This document shows positions 17,514 through 27,089 of a stretch of 64,000 nucleotides of DNA, one piece after another (position 1 is the first letter of the stretch; each line of letters opens with the position of its first letter). The translations under genes and the position numbers were made by a program. Source of the DNA: Wenjunlia tyrosinilytica (GTDB lineage Bacteria; Actinomycetota; Actinomycetes; Streptomycetales; Streptomycetaceae); contig NZ_BMMS01000008.1 of NCBI RefSeq assembly GCF_014646055.1, positions 62,001 to 126,000 on the forward strand, in the 5' to 3' direction. The notes beneath the pieces were generated by a model. The model was not told the DNA's origin and ran no database searches. It was given only the letters and a program-made list of their open reading frames with translations.

Positions 17514-18428
17514 TCAGGAACGGGGGACCGTGCGCTGGAGGAGGACGGTCCCGGTGCCGGAGGGCGACGCGTTCGCGCAGGAGGAGTCCACGAGGAACAC
17601 ATTGACGCGTCGGCTGTCGGAGCGGTCGGGCAGGACCACCACGTCGACCTGCTTGCCCCGGTACACGCCCTGGTCGGTGGCCAGGGGCTGCTCGGAGGGG
17701 CGCCCTGTCGCCTTCAGTACGCAGCCCGGCAGGGACGGCCCGACAGGGTTCTTCGAGGGACGCACGAGGGGGGACCTCTCCGAGGTCTCGCCGTTCTCCC
17801 GGTGGTACTTGGCACTGGAGTCGTCCTGTCCCGAGGTGAGCAGTTTCCGCACGGTCGGCTCGAGATTGGCGTCGGTGTAGCCGTGGACGGGCGCCGTGGC
17901 CCGGTCCGCCTTGGCGCCCATGTCACTGCCGCTGTCGCCGGAGGTCAGGGCGCTGATGAAGAAGGCGCTGAAGCCGAGGACCACCAGGGCGCAGGTGAGA
18001 GCGAGGAGCACGGCCGGCGAACGGCGGCGGCGGGAGCCCCCGCCCTGTCCCCTGCCCGGTCCGCTGCGGGCACTGCGGGCAGGCCCGCCCGCGGCGTGTG
18101 CTCGGCGCTGAGGAGTGGACGCCGGACGCCTTTCCACGGGCTCCCCCGGCGTCGGCGAGGTCGCCGCGAGCAGCGTCTCGGCGGCGAGGGCGGCGTCGAT
18201 GCGTCCGGCGACGTCCGCGGGCATCTGCGGGGGGCCGGGCAGCCTGCCGAGCAGGCCCCGGATCTCCTCCAGGGAGTCGCGGACATCGGCGCACAGCTCG
18301 CAGCCGAAGAGGTGGGCCCGCACCTCGTCGGTCCGGTCCTGGGGCAGGACGCCCTCGGTGAGCGCGGAGATCTCCTCGACCTCGGGGTGCTGCTCGTCGG
18401 TGCCGACGAAGTTCTGTTCGCTGTTCAC
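17514..18428 (-). CDS. Membrane anti-sigma factor with zinc-finger (ZAS) domain
   Basis: 304 residues. An N-terminal ZAS-type motif HLFGCELC (H39, C43, C46) should bind the partner sigma factor; then come a Pro/Arg-rich linker, one membrane segment (about 130-155, AVLLALTCALVVLGFSAFF) and an outside domain of about 145 residues with paired cysteines. The start overlaps the sigma gene stop (ATGA, 4 bases), the usual sigma/anti-sigma layout. It corresponds in position to RsmA beside SigM in mycobacteria. The signal that releases the sigma factor is unknown. Confidence 0.88.
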   Translation of the reverse strand: MNSEQNFVGTDEQHPEVEEISALTEGVLPQDRTDEVRAHLFGCELCADVRDSLEEIRGLLGRLPGPPQMPADVAGRIDAALAAETLLAATSPTPGEPVERRPASTPQRRAHAAGGPARSARSGPGRGQGGGSRRRRSPAVLLALTCALVVLGFSAFFISALTSGDSGSDMGAKADRATAPVHGYTDANLEPTVRKLLTSGQDDSSAKYHRENGETSERSPLVRPSKNPVGPSLPGCVLKATGRPSEQPLATDQGVYRGKQVDVVVLPDRSDSRRVNVFLVDSSCANASPSGTGTVLLQRTVPRS

Positions 18429-19111
18429 GGGTTACCACCTCCGCCCTGGTCCGACCGCGGCTTGTGCTGTGCTGCCGTCGGTGTGACGGATGCGCTGCCC
18501 GTCCGGTTCCTTCCCCCCGCCGCGGCCGCGTTATCCATGGTGCCGGAGTGCAGATGCGAGAGCAGTGGGAGCAGACGCGCGCGACCGCGGGCGCAGCGGC
18601 TCTTCACGGTCCCCATCGGCACGCCCAGGATGTCGGCGGCCTCCGCGACGGGGTAGCCCTGCATGTCCACCAGGACCAGGGCGGCCCGCTGGTCGGCCGG
18701 CAGGGTGCCCAGAGCCGTGACGAGCTCGGAGTGCAGCTCCTTGCGCTCCGCGGGCACCTCGGCCGACTCGTGGGGCTCCAGGAGCTCCTCGAAGCGGTCG
18801 GAGTCCGAGACGGGGGAGGTCCTGCGGTTCTCCGCCCTGCGCAGGCGGTCCAGACAGGCGTTGACGGTGATCCGGTGCAGCCAGGTGGTGACGGCGGCCT
18901 GCCCCCGGAAGGTGTGCGCGGCCCGGAACGCCGAGACGAAGGCGTCCTGGACGGCGTCGGCGGCCTCCTCACGGTCCCCGAGGGTCCGCAGTGCGACGGC
19001 CCACAGCCGGTCCCGGTGCCGGCGGACGATCTCGCCGAAGGCGTCATGGTCTCCCGCGACGTGCCGTGCCAGGAGTTCACGGTCGCTCAGCGGCTCCGCG
19101 ACTCCGTCCAC
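18425..19111 (-). CDS. sigM: ECF RNA polymerase sigma factor, SigM-like
   Basis: 228 residues: region 2 (about 10-85, with DAVQDAFVSAFRAAHTF and TTWLHRITVNACLDRLRR) and region 4 (about 135-190, with VDMQGYPVAEAADILGVPMG) make a standard ECF factor. It should direct RNA polymerase to an envelope- or redox-related regulon. The gene starts 34 bases after the pseudokinase and overlaps its anti-sigma gene. Placement between trxB and murJ matches mycobacterial SigM. The name is given by synteny; the target promoters are not known from here. Confidence 0.88.
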   Translation of the reverse strand: MDGVAEPLSDRELLARHVAGDHDAFGEIVRRHRDRLWAVALRTLGDREEAADAVQDAFVSAFRAAHTFRGQAAVTTWLHRITVNACLDRLRRAENRRTSPVSDSDRFEELLEPHESAEVPAERKELHSELVTALGTLPADQRAALVLVDMQGYPVAEAADILGVPMGTVKSRCARGRARLLPLLSHLHSGTMDNAAAAGGRNRTGSASVTPTAAQHKPRSDQGGGGNP

Positions 19112-19145
19112 CGCCCCTTGCCCTTCTCGTGGACCGGGCCCTGGG

Positions 19146-21032
19146 TCACTTCTTGAGCCCGGCGAACGACAGATCCGTTATTCCCTGCTTGTAGCCGTCG
19201 TTGCTGAAGTCGTCCTTCGGCGCGTGCGGCAGCTCGGTGAGCCACAACAGAACGTACCTCGTCCTGACCGCCTTGCCGCCCTGGATCTTCAGCGTCCGGT
19301 TCTGTGTGCTGCCGCCGCCGATCTTCTTCATGGACGACAGCGGGCCGCCCTGCAGGGAGTCGGTGGCGTAGAGCGCGCCGGTGGTCCGGTTGCCCGGGTA
19401 CTGCAGCGAGGCCGTCACGCCGGTGACGTCCTTGGCCGAGCCCAGGTCGTAGATGATGCCCACACCGTCCTTGTAGGGGGCCAGCGGGGGCCCCGCGAGG
19501 TAGCTGCTGGTGCGCCAGTACGTCGTCTTGTCGCGGTCGTAGGTCTTCGCGACGTCGTTGGGGTGCTGCGGGCTCCCCTTGGACACGAACTCCTGGGCCC
19601 CCTGGATCCCCAGCGGCACGGTCTTCGGCTTGGTCTTGGTCTTGGTCGAGCCCGACGAGGAGGTGGAGCCCTTGGACTTGTGCTTGTCCTTGTGCAGGAA
19701 CGCGTCCGCGACCTGCCAGCTGCCGAGGCCCAGCGCGGCGATCAGCAGGCCGGAGACGGCCCATTTCAGGGCCTTGCCGGTGCGGCCCGGCAGAGCGGGC
19801 GGCGGGGGCGGAGGAGCGACGGGGGAGGGTGCCGGGGTCACCGGGGTGCGCGACGGCGGCTGGCGGTAGCTGCCCTGCTGGTACGTCGTGCGCTGGTACG
19901 GCCCGAGTTCCGGCTCCGGGGGCCGGACCCTCGGCATGCCCGCGGCGGCCTTGGCCAGCTCCTCCGGAGTGGCGCAGGCCGGCTCCTGGCGGGTGGAGGT
20001 CGCCCCGTCGTTGACGAGGGCGCGCATGGCGAGCTCGGACAGGCCGCGGTGCACGCCCGCGCGCACCTGGTCGGGGGCGACGAGGCCGATGTCGCGGGGC
20101 AGCCCGACGAGCCCGTGGGCGTCCTCCGAGTAGGGCCAGCGCTGGGTGATGGCGGCGTACAGCAGCGCGCCGATCGCCTCGGTGTCCACCCGCTGCGGAC
20201 GGTCGGCCTCGCAGCCGTGCAGCGCGGCGGCGACGGCGAGGCCGCGGATGCGGAACTGGCCGCCCTCGGTGCGCAGTACGGCGTGCGGGGTGAGCTTGAG
20301 GTGGGACAGGCCCTCGCGGTGGGCGGCGGCCATCGCCTCGGCGAGCTGGCGGACCATGTGGTCGGCCTCGTAGGGCTGCATGGGGCCTTCGGCGAGCACG
20401 GCGGTCAGCTCGGTGGCGTCCGGCAGCCATTCGTGGACGACGTAGACGAGCTCATCCTCCTCGACGGCGTCGAGGACCTGGACGAACCGGGGATCGCCGA
20501 GCAGGGCCGCCGAACGGGCGGCGGCCAGGACGCGCTTGGCCCGCAGATGGTCCGAGGGGAGGATGTGCACGCCCACGGCCCGGCGGAGCATCTCGTCGAC
20601 GGCGCGCCAGCTGCTGAAGCCGTCGGCGCGGGTGACGCACTCCTCGAGGCGGTAGCGGCGGGCGAGTTTGTGGCCGCTGTGGAGCTCGGGCGGCTCGGGG
20701 AGCTTGGGCTCCTCCAGCGTCTCGCAGACCTTGGGGAGGTCGAGGGGCCCGGTGGAGGCGGCGACTTCGGGGAGTTCTTCCGTGACCGCGGTCGCCTCGG
20801 TGGAGGACGCCTTCGCCGTGGACGCATCGGCCGCGGACGCGTCGAAGGAGGTGTCGGCGGTGGTGGTCACCTCGTCCTCACCCGTTCGGCCCTGTAGGGG
20901 CTCCGCTTCCGTCTCGTCCTTGTCCACCGCGTCGATCGTGGCCCCGGGGGTCGCCGCGGCGTCCGCTGCCCCGTCCAGCGGTGCCCCGCTCTCATTGGCC
21001 ACGTCGACGGCAGCCGTACTGCGATCCGCCAC
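19146..21032 (-). CDS. Membrane pseudokinase with extracellular discoidin-like domain
   Basis: 628 residues. An acidic Thr/Ala-rich N-terminus is followed by a kinase-like fold (about 135-400) that has lost catalytic motifs: HLKLTPHAVL stands where HRDLKPxNI is expected, IRGLAV replaces DFG, and the VAIK lysine is absent (VGVHIL). A Pro-rich linker, one membrane segment (about 455-480) and an extracellular domain (about 490-628) follow. In M. tuberculosis a pseudokinase domain is fused to MurJ and recruits FhaA; here it is a separate gene next to murJ. The GTG at 21032 is chosen for AGGAG five bases upstream. Confidence 0.85.
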   Translation of the reverse strand: MADRSTAAVDVANESGAPLDGAADAAATPGATIDAVDKDETEAEPLQGRTGEDEVTTTADTSFDASAADASTAKASSTEATAVTEELPEVAASTGPLDLPKVCETLEEPKLPEPPELHSGHKLARRYRLEECVTRADGFSSWRAVDEMLRRAVGVHILPSDHLRAKRVLAAARSAALLGDPRFVQVLDAVEEDELVYVVHEWLPDATELTAVLAEGPMQPYEADHMVRQLAEAMAAAHREGLSHLKLTPHAVLRTEGGQFRIRGLAVAAALHGCEADRPQRVDTEAIGALLYAAITQRWPYSEDAHGLVGLPRDIGLVAPDQVRAGVHRGLSELAMRALVNDGATSTRQEPACATPEELAKAAAGMPRVRPPEPELGPYQRTTYQQGSYRQPPSRTPVTPAPSPVAPPPPPPALPGRTGKALKWAVSGLLIAALGLGSWQVADAFLHKDKHKSKGSTSSSGSTKTKTKPKTVPLGIQGAQEFVSKGSPQHPNDVAKTYDRDKTTYWRTSSYLAGPPLAPYKDGVGIIYDLGSAKDVTGVTASLQYPGNRTTGALYATDSLQGGPLSSMKKIGGGSTQNRTLKIQGGKAVRTRYVLLWLTELPHAPKDDFSNDGYKQGITDLSFAGLKK

Positions 21033-21216
21033 CGTCGCTCCTGCCTCCCCATCCGTTGGCGCGTCCATCGATTCTAAAAAGACGTCCGAAGCCAATTGTG
21101 CCCACTGACGACCACTGTGCACGACTCACGAGAGTGCACATTGGTTGCCCCCGAACCGCGAGTACATGCCGCTGCTCGGCGAACGCCCTGTTCAGCGCGG
21201 TGCGAGGGGTCCTCGA

Positions 21217-24200
21217 CTAGCGTCCGAGTTTTCCACGGACCATGCCCACCAATGCGGTCATCTCATCGATTCGCATGCGCTTGCCGATGACGAGGAACAG
21301 GGCGATCAGGGCAAGTCCCCCACCGCACACCGCGACGAGCGAGCCCAGGGCTCCACTGCCCAGTCCCTGCACGATCGCGTAGGCGAACACGGCGGCGACG
21401 GCCGCGGAGGGCAGGCACGCGCCGACCAGCCGTGCGTAGGTGCGCAGGATCCTGGCCCCGTCGATGTCTCCGCCGAGCCGGTGCTTGAGGCGCTTGACCG
21501 CGACTCCCACTCCGATGGCGTAAGCGGCTCCGTAGGCGGCGGCCATGCCGGCGACGGCCCAGCGGGCGGGCAGCACCAGGTAGCACACGGCCGACAGGGC
21601 GGCGTTGGAGGCGGCGACGATGACCGTGTTGTAGAACGGCGTGCGCGTGTCCTCGTACGCGTAGAAGCCGCGCAGCACGACGTACTGGACCGAGAACGGG
21701 ATCAGCCCGAGCCCGAAGCCCATGAGGACGAACCCGGTGGACCGCGCTCCGGAGACACCCGCGCTGGAGTACATCAGCGTGCACAGCGGGACGCCGACCG
21801 CGAGGAAGAGGAACGCGGCCGGCACGATCGCCACCGCGGACGTGCGCAGACCGTACGAGATGTCGTCGCGCACGGCGTGCGGGTCGCCGTCGGCGGCGGC
21901 CCGGGAGATGCGGGGCAGGACGGCGGCCATCACGGAGACGGTGATGATGGCCTGCGGCATCTGCCAGATCGCCAGGGCGTTGTTGTACGCGGTGATGCCC
22001 GTGCCGTCGAAGCCGAGGTGGTGCGCCTTCTTGCCCGCCAGCGTGGCGAGCTGGGTGACGACGATGAGGCCGGCCTGGTTGGCGAGGACGAACAGGAAGG
22101 TCCACTTGGCCAGCTTGGCGGCCTTGCCGAGGCCATGGCCGCGCCAGTCGAAGCGCGGCCTGAACCTGAAGCCCGCCTCCCGCAGGTAGGGCAGCATCGA
22201 CAGCGCCTGCACGACCAGGCCCAGCAGGGTACCGACGCCCAGCAGCCGCACACCCTCGGGAGTGATGGTCGAGGAGTCCATGTGGGTCGAGGAGAACGGC
22301 CCGTAGACCCAGAGGAAGGCGCTGAAGGCGAAGATGACCACGATGTTGTTGAGGACCGGGGTCCACATCATCGCGCCGAATCGGCCGCGGGCGTTGAGGA
22401 TCTGGCCCATCACCACGTGCACGCCCATGAAGAAGATGGTGGGCAGGCAGAAGCGGGCGAAGGTGACCGCGACCTCCATCTGGACGGGGTCGCTGGCCAC
22501 GCTGTTCGACATCATCCTGATCAGCAGAGGCGCCGCCACGACGGTGACCGCCACGATTCCGCCGAGGATGACCATCACCAGGGTCAGCAGGCGGTTGGCA
22601 TAGGCCTCGCCGCCGTCGTCGTCCTCCTTCATGGCCCGGACGAGCTGCGGGACGAAGACGGAGTTGAGGCCGCCGCCGATGGTCAGGATGTAGATCATGG
22701 TCGGCAGCACCATGGCGACCTGGTAGACGTCGCCGAGGGTGGCCAGACCGATCGCCGCCGCCATGACCAGGGTGCGGACGAAGCCGGTGATGCGGGAGAC
22801 CAGGGTCCCCGCGGCCATCAGGGCGCTCGACTTCAGTATTCCGCCGGCGCGACCGCCCGTGCTCTCGGGTCTGGCCGGCTCGGGCTCCGCCGACGCGGGA
22901 TCGGCGGTGGCGGTGGCCGCGCCGGGAGGCATGGGCACGGGCGGGGCGGTGGCCCCGGGGCGCTGGTCCCTGAACAGGTGCGCGTAGGCGTCCGGCTGGG
23001 GACCGTCCTCGGAGGCGGCGCTCATCAGCTCGTCGACGCCGACGTAGTCGGTGGTCTCGCGGTCTCCGTAGGGCAGGTGGCGCTCGACCGGCCCGGCGGG
23101 CTCCCCCTGCGGCGGCGCGGCCCACAGTCGGGGATCGGGCGCCGGGAGCTGCTGGGTGGCGTCGGGGTATCCCGCCCCGGGTGCGGGCGGAGGATGCGCC
23201 GCCCGGTCATGGAGCGCCGCGGCCACCGGATCGGGCCCGGGCGGCGTCTGTGTGCGGTAGGGGTCGGCGTAGGTCTGCTGGAGGTAGGGGTCCTGGGCAT
23301 AGGAATCCTGCCCCTGCGGGCCCTGGCCGTACGGTGCCGGGCCCTGCGGGGCCTGGCTGTAGGGCACCTGACCTTGCGGTGCCTGGCTCCGAGGTGCTTC
23401 ACCGTGCGCAATGCCGCCCTGCGGGTCCTGCGCCTGTCCGTAGGGCGCCTGTCCCTGCGGGGCGTGGAGAGAGGGATCCTGCCCCTGCGGGCCCTGCCCT
23501 TGCGGTGCCGGGCCCTGCGGGGCCTGGCTGTACGGCGCCTGACCTTGCGGCGCCTGGCCCTGCGGCGCCTGCCCTTGCGGGCTCTGTCCGTAGGGCGTCT
23601 GTCCCTGCGGGGCGTGGGGAGAGGGATCCTGCCCCTGGGGGCCCTGGCCGTACGGTGCCGGGCCCTGCGGGCCCTGGCCGTACGGCGCCGGGCCCTGCGG
23701 GCTCTGCCCGTACTGAGCGTGCCCCTGCGGGCTCTGTCCGTAGGGTGCCTGCCCCTGCGGGGACTGCAAAGTGGAACCCTGCCCTTGCGGGCCCTGGCTG
23801 TAGGGCGCCTGACCTTGCGGGGCGTGGGGAGAGGGATCCTGCCCCTGGGGGCCCTGGCCGTACGGTGCCGGGCCCTGCGGGGCCTGGCTGTAGGGCGCCT
23901 GACCTTGCGGTGCCTGGTTCCGAGGTGCTTCACCGTGCGGAATGCCGCCCTGCGGGTCCTGCGCCTGCCCGTAGGGCGCCTGTCCCTGCGGGGCGTGGGG
24001 AGCGGGATCCTGCCCCTGCGGGCTCTGGCCGTACTGAGCCTGCCCCTGCGGGGACTGCGGAGCTGCACCCTGCGCCTGTGACCCCGGGCTGTACGGGGCC
24101 TGACCCTGTGGTGCCTGGTTCTGCGCGCGTCGGCCGTACGGGGCAGGGCCCGGCGCCCCCTGCCCCTGCGGGGCCTGGCCATAAGGCGCCTGCGGGTAGG

Positions 24201-24375
24201 CGGTCGGGGCGTAGGTGTTCTCGGGGGGGTAGGGGTCCGCAGTGGCGCCGTACGGGGGTTCCTGGGCATGCGAGGGCTCCTGGGCGTACCCAGGGCCCTG
24301 CGCGGGCGCAGGAGGCTGCGGGACCCGGCCCGCCTCGGCCTCCCCGTCGCGCTCACCGTCGTACGGCGCGTTCAT
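21217..24375 (-). CDS. murJ: Lipid II flippase MurJ with long repetitive N-terminal arm
   Basis: 1052 residues. The C-terminal half (about 505-1045) is a complete MurJ/MviN core of about 14 membrane helices, beginning GGILKSSALMAAGTLVSRITGFVRT. It flips lipid II for peptidoglycan synthesis. The first roughly 490 residues form a cytoplasmic, low-complexity arm dominated by PQGQ, APYGQ and GPQGQDP units, with a segment of about 53 residues present twice. E. coli MurJ is only about 510 residues. The stop lies 184 bases before the pseudokinase start; the DUF6049 gene lies 51 bases upstream. Confidence 0.93.
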   Translation of the reverse strand: MNAPYDGERDGEAEAGRVPQPPAPAQGPGYAQEPSHAQEPPYGATADPYPPENTYAPTAYPQAPYGQAPQGQGAPGPAPYGRRAQNQAPQGQAPYSPGSQAQGAAPQSPQGQAQYGQSPQGQDPAPHAPQGQAPYGQAQDPQGGIPHGEAPRNQAPQGQAPYSQAPQGPAPYGQGPQGQDPSPHAPQGQAPYSQGPQGQGSTLQSPQGQAPYGQSPQGHAQYGQSPQGPAPYGQGPQGPAPYGQGPQGQDPSPHAPQGQTPYGQSPQGQAPQGQAPQGQAPYSQAPQGPAPQGQGPQGQDPSLHAPQGQAPYGQAQDPQGGIAHGEAPRSQAPQGQVPYSQAPQGPAPYGQGPQGQDSYAQDPYLQQTYADPYRTQTPPGPDPVAAALHDRAAHPPPAPGAGYPDATQQLPAPDPRLWAAPPQGEPAGPVERHLPYGDRETTDYVGVDELMSAASEDGPQPDAYAHLFRDQRPGATAPPVPMPPGAATATADPASAEPEPARPESTGGRAGGILKSSALMAAGTLVSRITGFVRTLVMAAAIGLATLGDVYQVAMVLPTMIYILTIGGGLNSVFVPQLVRAMKEDDDGGEAYANRLLTLVMVILGGIVAVTVVAAPLLIRMMSNSVASDPVQMEVAVTFARFCLPTIFFMGVHVVMGQILNARGRFGAMMWTPVLNNIVVIFAFSAFLWVYGPFSSTHMDSSTITPEGVRLLGVGTLLGLVVQALSMLPYLREAGFRFRPRFDWRGHGLGKAAKLAKWTFLFVLANQAGLIVVTQLATLAGKKAHHLGFDGTGITAYNNALAIWQMPQAIITVSVMAAVLPRISRAAADGDPHAVRDDISYGLRTSAVAIVPAAFLFLAVGVPLCTLMYSSAGVSGARSTGFVLMGFGLGLIPFSVQYVVLRGFYAYEDTRTPFYNTVIVAASNAALSAVCYLVLPARWAVAGMAAAYGAAYAIGVGVAVKRLKHRLGGDIDGARILRTYARLVGACLPSAAVAAVFAYAIVQGLGSGALGSLVAVCGGGLALIALFLVIGKRMRIDEMTALVGMVRGKLGR
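23333..24025. repeat. Degenerate tandem and long direct repeats in murJ 5' half
   Basis: Units of about 30 bp encoding PQGQAPYGQ-like decapeptides recur throughout 23280-24200. In addition, about 160 bp at 23333-23490 recurs at about 23864-24025 with few changes, 532 bp apart. Such direct repeats can expand or contract in frame. Confidence 0.85.
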
Positions 24376-24426
24376 GCTGGACCCCTACTTCTCATCCGGG
24401 CGCGCGGCGCGCAGCCACGGGCTCGA

Positions 24427-26907
24427 CTACCGGTCCACCTTCTCATCCGAGACGTCCGGCTCCGAGCCCTCGGCGCAGGTGTCCGGCTTCGGATCCGCTC
24501 CGACGGCCTCCTGGCCAGCGGATTTCGTCCCGGTATGAGGATCGTCCCCCGAAGGATCCTCCTCGCCCGCACCGTCGTCGGCCTCGGCGTCGTCCTCCCG
24601 CTCGGCGCCGTCCTCCGCCTCCGATGTCTCCAACGCCTCCGATGTCTCCGACGTCTCTTGCGCCAGCGCCGAGCGCTTGCGCTGCCGGTACATTCTCGCC
24701 CCCGCGAGCACCAGCAACAGCAGTCCGAACGCGATGACCACGAGCACGATCTCGGTCACCGACTTCACGTTGACCTCGAATGTCATCGGCTTGCCGTACG
24801 GCTCGCCGTTCTCCGTGTACAGCTGCGCCACGACCGGGACCGGTCCGTTGGCCTTCGCCGAGGTGTGGAACTTGAACGACTTGCGGTGCGCACCCGCCAC
24901 CGAGACCACCTGCGGGTCCCCGACCTGGAACCGCTGGCGCTGCCCCGAGGTCAGCTCCAGATGGAGGTTCCTCACCTCCTGCGCCAGGTTGTTCTCCACC
25001 GTCACCTGTACGGTCCCGCTGCTGCCGGACAGCGTCACATCGGACTTGTCCATGACATGGACGGCACCCTGCAGCCCCTTGAGGTACCCCGCGACCGACG
25101 AGCGGTAGGTGCCCGCGCCGGAAGCGTCCCCGCGCCAGGAGTTGGACATCGAGCGCAGGACCGCGGTGTTGAAGGGGGTGATCACCCGCCGCTGCTGGGA
25201 GAGGATCGACAGCAGGGTCTTCAGGGACGCCTGGGTGTTCTGGATCTCACGGAACGCGTTTGTGCCCAGCTCCCCCTTGCGCAGCTGCGCCGGGTAGCGG
25301 CTCGAGCCGGGTACCGCGTGCTGGGCCTCGCGGTCCGGGGACGCCTTCTCCAGCGTCTCCAGGCTCACCGGCGTCATCCACTTGCCGTCCTGGGCGGCCG
25401 AGAGCGCCGTGGACAGCGACTGGGCGGCGCTCGGCGCTAGCCCCCGTGGGGGCGTGACGAGCACACTGCGCTCGGTGTTCGGTGCCTCCATGGTGATCAT
25501 CAGGGTTTCGGCGAGGAACCGCTGGACCGCCTGCGTGGACTTCCCGGCCATCGCCATGTCGCCGTTGAATGTGTTCGAGAGTGTGCTGTCCGAGACCAGG
25601 GCGGTGGTGCCGCCGCCGATCGGTCGGGGGGAGTTCGGGGTGCGGTTGAGTCCGCCGGCGCCGAGCGCCGAGCTGCCGACGACCACCTTGTCGGCCCCGG
25701 CGGTGCGGGCCACGCTGACGATGGATCGGTCCACGGCTCCCTCGAAGGGCCAGGCCACGTCCGTGCGCGGTCTCACACCGAGGATGGTGTCCGTGGTCTC
25801 GGCCGCCAGGTCGGTGGCCGACTTCAGGTGCCCCAGGGTGCCCGGGACGAACCTGCCGTGGTGGGCGATGGAGGCGAGGTCGGGATCGGCGAAGGGCAGC
25901 GCGACGACCTTCTGGCTCTTCACGGTGGTCTTCAGCTCGTTCAGCCACCGCTTGGCCACCTGGCTGCCGGAGCCCGGCCGCGCCTTGTCGATGGTCTCGC
26001 CGTCGTCGGCGACCTTGTAGCCCTTGGCCATCGCGTCGACCGTGGCGAGGAGGTCGGGGTCGATGACCCAGGTCACCGGCAGGTTCTTGCCGATGGACAC
26101 CATCTGCTCCAGGCGCCCGCCCGGGGCCAGCTCGGCGGCCAGGCGGTCGTCCCGGAAGACGGGGGTCTGCTGCGGATCGGAGTCGGTGCGGGCGTCGAGG
26201 TGCGGGCGGTCGACGAGCGGCCACGCCAGCGCCACCCGCGTGTGCTGGGTGTCTGCGGGGTCGGGGTACCACGGCAGGAAGGTCCGCTCGATGCCGAGGA
26301 CGTGCCCGTACGGGGCGGCCCGGTCCTGGCCGTAGAGGGAGACACCGAGCTGGTAGACGCCGTTTCCGCCGAGATTCAGATCCTCGACAGGGACCTTCAG
26401 CGTGAACGGGCGGCTGATGCCGGGCGCCATGGCCGCCATCCGCTGTGTGTGGCCGGTGATCTCGCTGCCGTCCGACGCCTGGAGGCCCTTGCGCCCGGCG
26501 GTGGCCGACAGGTCACTGCGGCTGCCGAGCGCCTGTCCGCCCTGGCCGAGGCGCAGTCCGACGTGAGCGCCGGTGATGGTGGACCTGCCGTTGTTGGTCA
26601 CGGTGCCGCTGACGGTCACGGTGTCGTGGTCACCGGGGACGGTGGGCGTGATCGAGGTCAGGGAGATCGCGGCGGTCTCGGACCCGGTACCGGGCTGCGA
26701 GGGGGCCTTGGCCGGGGAGGCGGTCCTCAGTGGCGCGGCGGCCGGGCTTTTCGCCGCGGCCGTCCCGGCGGCGTTCCTCCGCGGGGCGGCGGCCTGGGCG
26801 GGGTACGCGGTCCCGGCGAGGAGCAGACCGCCCGCCAGCAGCGCTCCGGCCCGGAGCAGTCGTACGCGGGCAGGGGTCGTGCCAAAATGACGTGCCGCCT
26901 TGCCCAC
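24427..26907 (-). CDS. DUF6049 family exported membrane protein
   Basis: 826 residues with a Sec-type signal peptide (about residues 1-40, hydrophobic LLRAGALLAGGLLLAGTA, cleavage near AQA), a large extracytoplasmic region, one membrane segment near residue 710 (EIVLVVIAFGLLLLVLAG) and an acidic cytoplasmic tail rich in Glu/Asp. It corresponds in position to the large membrane protein between PcnA and MurJ in mycobacteria (Rv3909-like). Function is unknown; a link to MurJ is inferred from synteny. The GTG at 26907 has GAGGA upstream; the frame is open to 27132 but overlaps the divergent pcnA start. Confidence 0.8.
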   Translation of the reverse strand: MGKAARHFGTTPARVRLLRAGALLAGGLLLAGTAYPAQAAAPRRNAAGTAAAKSPAAAPLRTASPAKAPSQPGTGSETAAISLTSITPTVPGDHDTVTVSGTVTNNGRSTITGAHVGLRLGQGGQALGSRSDLSATAGRKGLQASDGSEITGHTQRMAAMAPGISRPFTLKVPVEDLNLGGNGVYQLGVSLYGQDRAAPYGHVLGIERTFLPWYPDPADTQHTRVALAWPLVDRPHLDARTDSDPQQTPVFRDDRLAAELAPGGRLEQMVSIGKNLPVTWVIDPDLLATVDAMAKGYKVADDGETIDKARPGSGSQVAKRWLNELKTTVKSQKVVALPFADPDLASIAHHGRFVPGTLGHLKSATDLAAETTDTILGVRPRTDVAWPFEGAVDRSIVSVARTAGADKVVVGSSALGAGGLNRTPNSPRPIGGGTTALVSDSTLSNTFNGDMAMAGKSTQAVQRFLAETLMITMEAPNTERSVLVTPPRGLAPSAAQSLSTALSAAQDGKWMTPVSLETLEKASPDREAQHAVPGSSRYPAQLRKGELGTNAFREIQNTQASLKTLLSILSQQRRVITPFNTAVLRSMSNSWRGDASGAGTYRSSVAGYLKGLQGAVHVMDKSDVTLSGSSGTVQVTVENNLAQEVRNLHLELTSGQRQRFQVGDPQVVSVAGAHRKSFKFHTSAKANGPVPVVAQLYTENGEPYGKPMTFEVNVKSVTEIVLVVIAFGLLLLVLAGARMYRQRKRSALAQETSETSEALETSEAEDGAEREDDAEADDGAGEEDPSGDDPHTGTKSAGQEAVGADPKPDTCAEGSEPDVSDEKVDR

Positions 26908-27089
26908 GCGTTCGCCGTCCTCGGTTCTCGTCGGATGTGCGCCCTGGAATGGTAACGATGCGCCGGGCCGGAAAGTGCTGCGGAGTGCCCGCATGATCGT
27001 TGCGATGCGGTGACGGGCACCGCTCCAGGGTTTCGTCCGGCTCGAATACGGGAAGCTCGCGGGGCCGGGGCCACGTACCCTCTTCTGTT

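Noticed and set aside
18663-20897. 744-codon plus-strand open frame opposite sigM and the pseudokinase
   Set aside because: It crosses two well-supported genes on the other strand and has no recognisable domain.
21145-24081. 978-codon plus-strand open frame opposite murJ
   Set aside because: It mirrors the high-GC codon pattern of murJ and its repeats, has no ribosome site and gives a low-complexity His/Asp/Arg protein.
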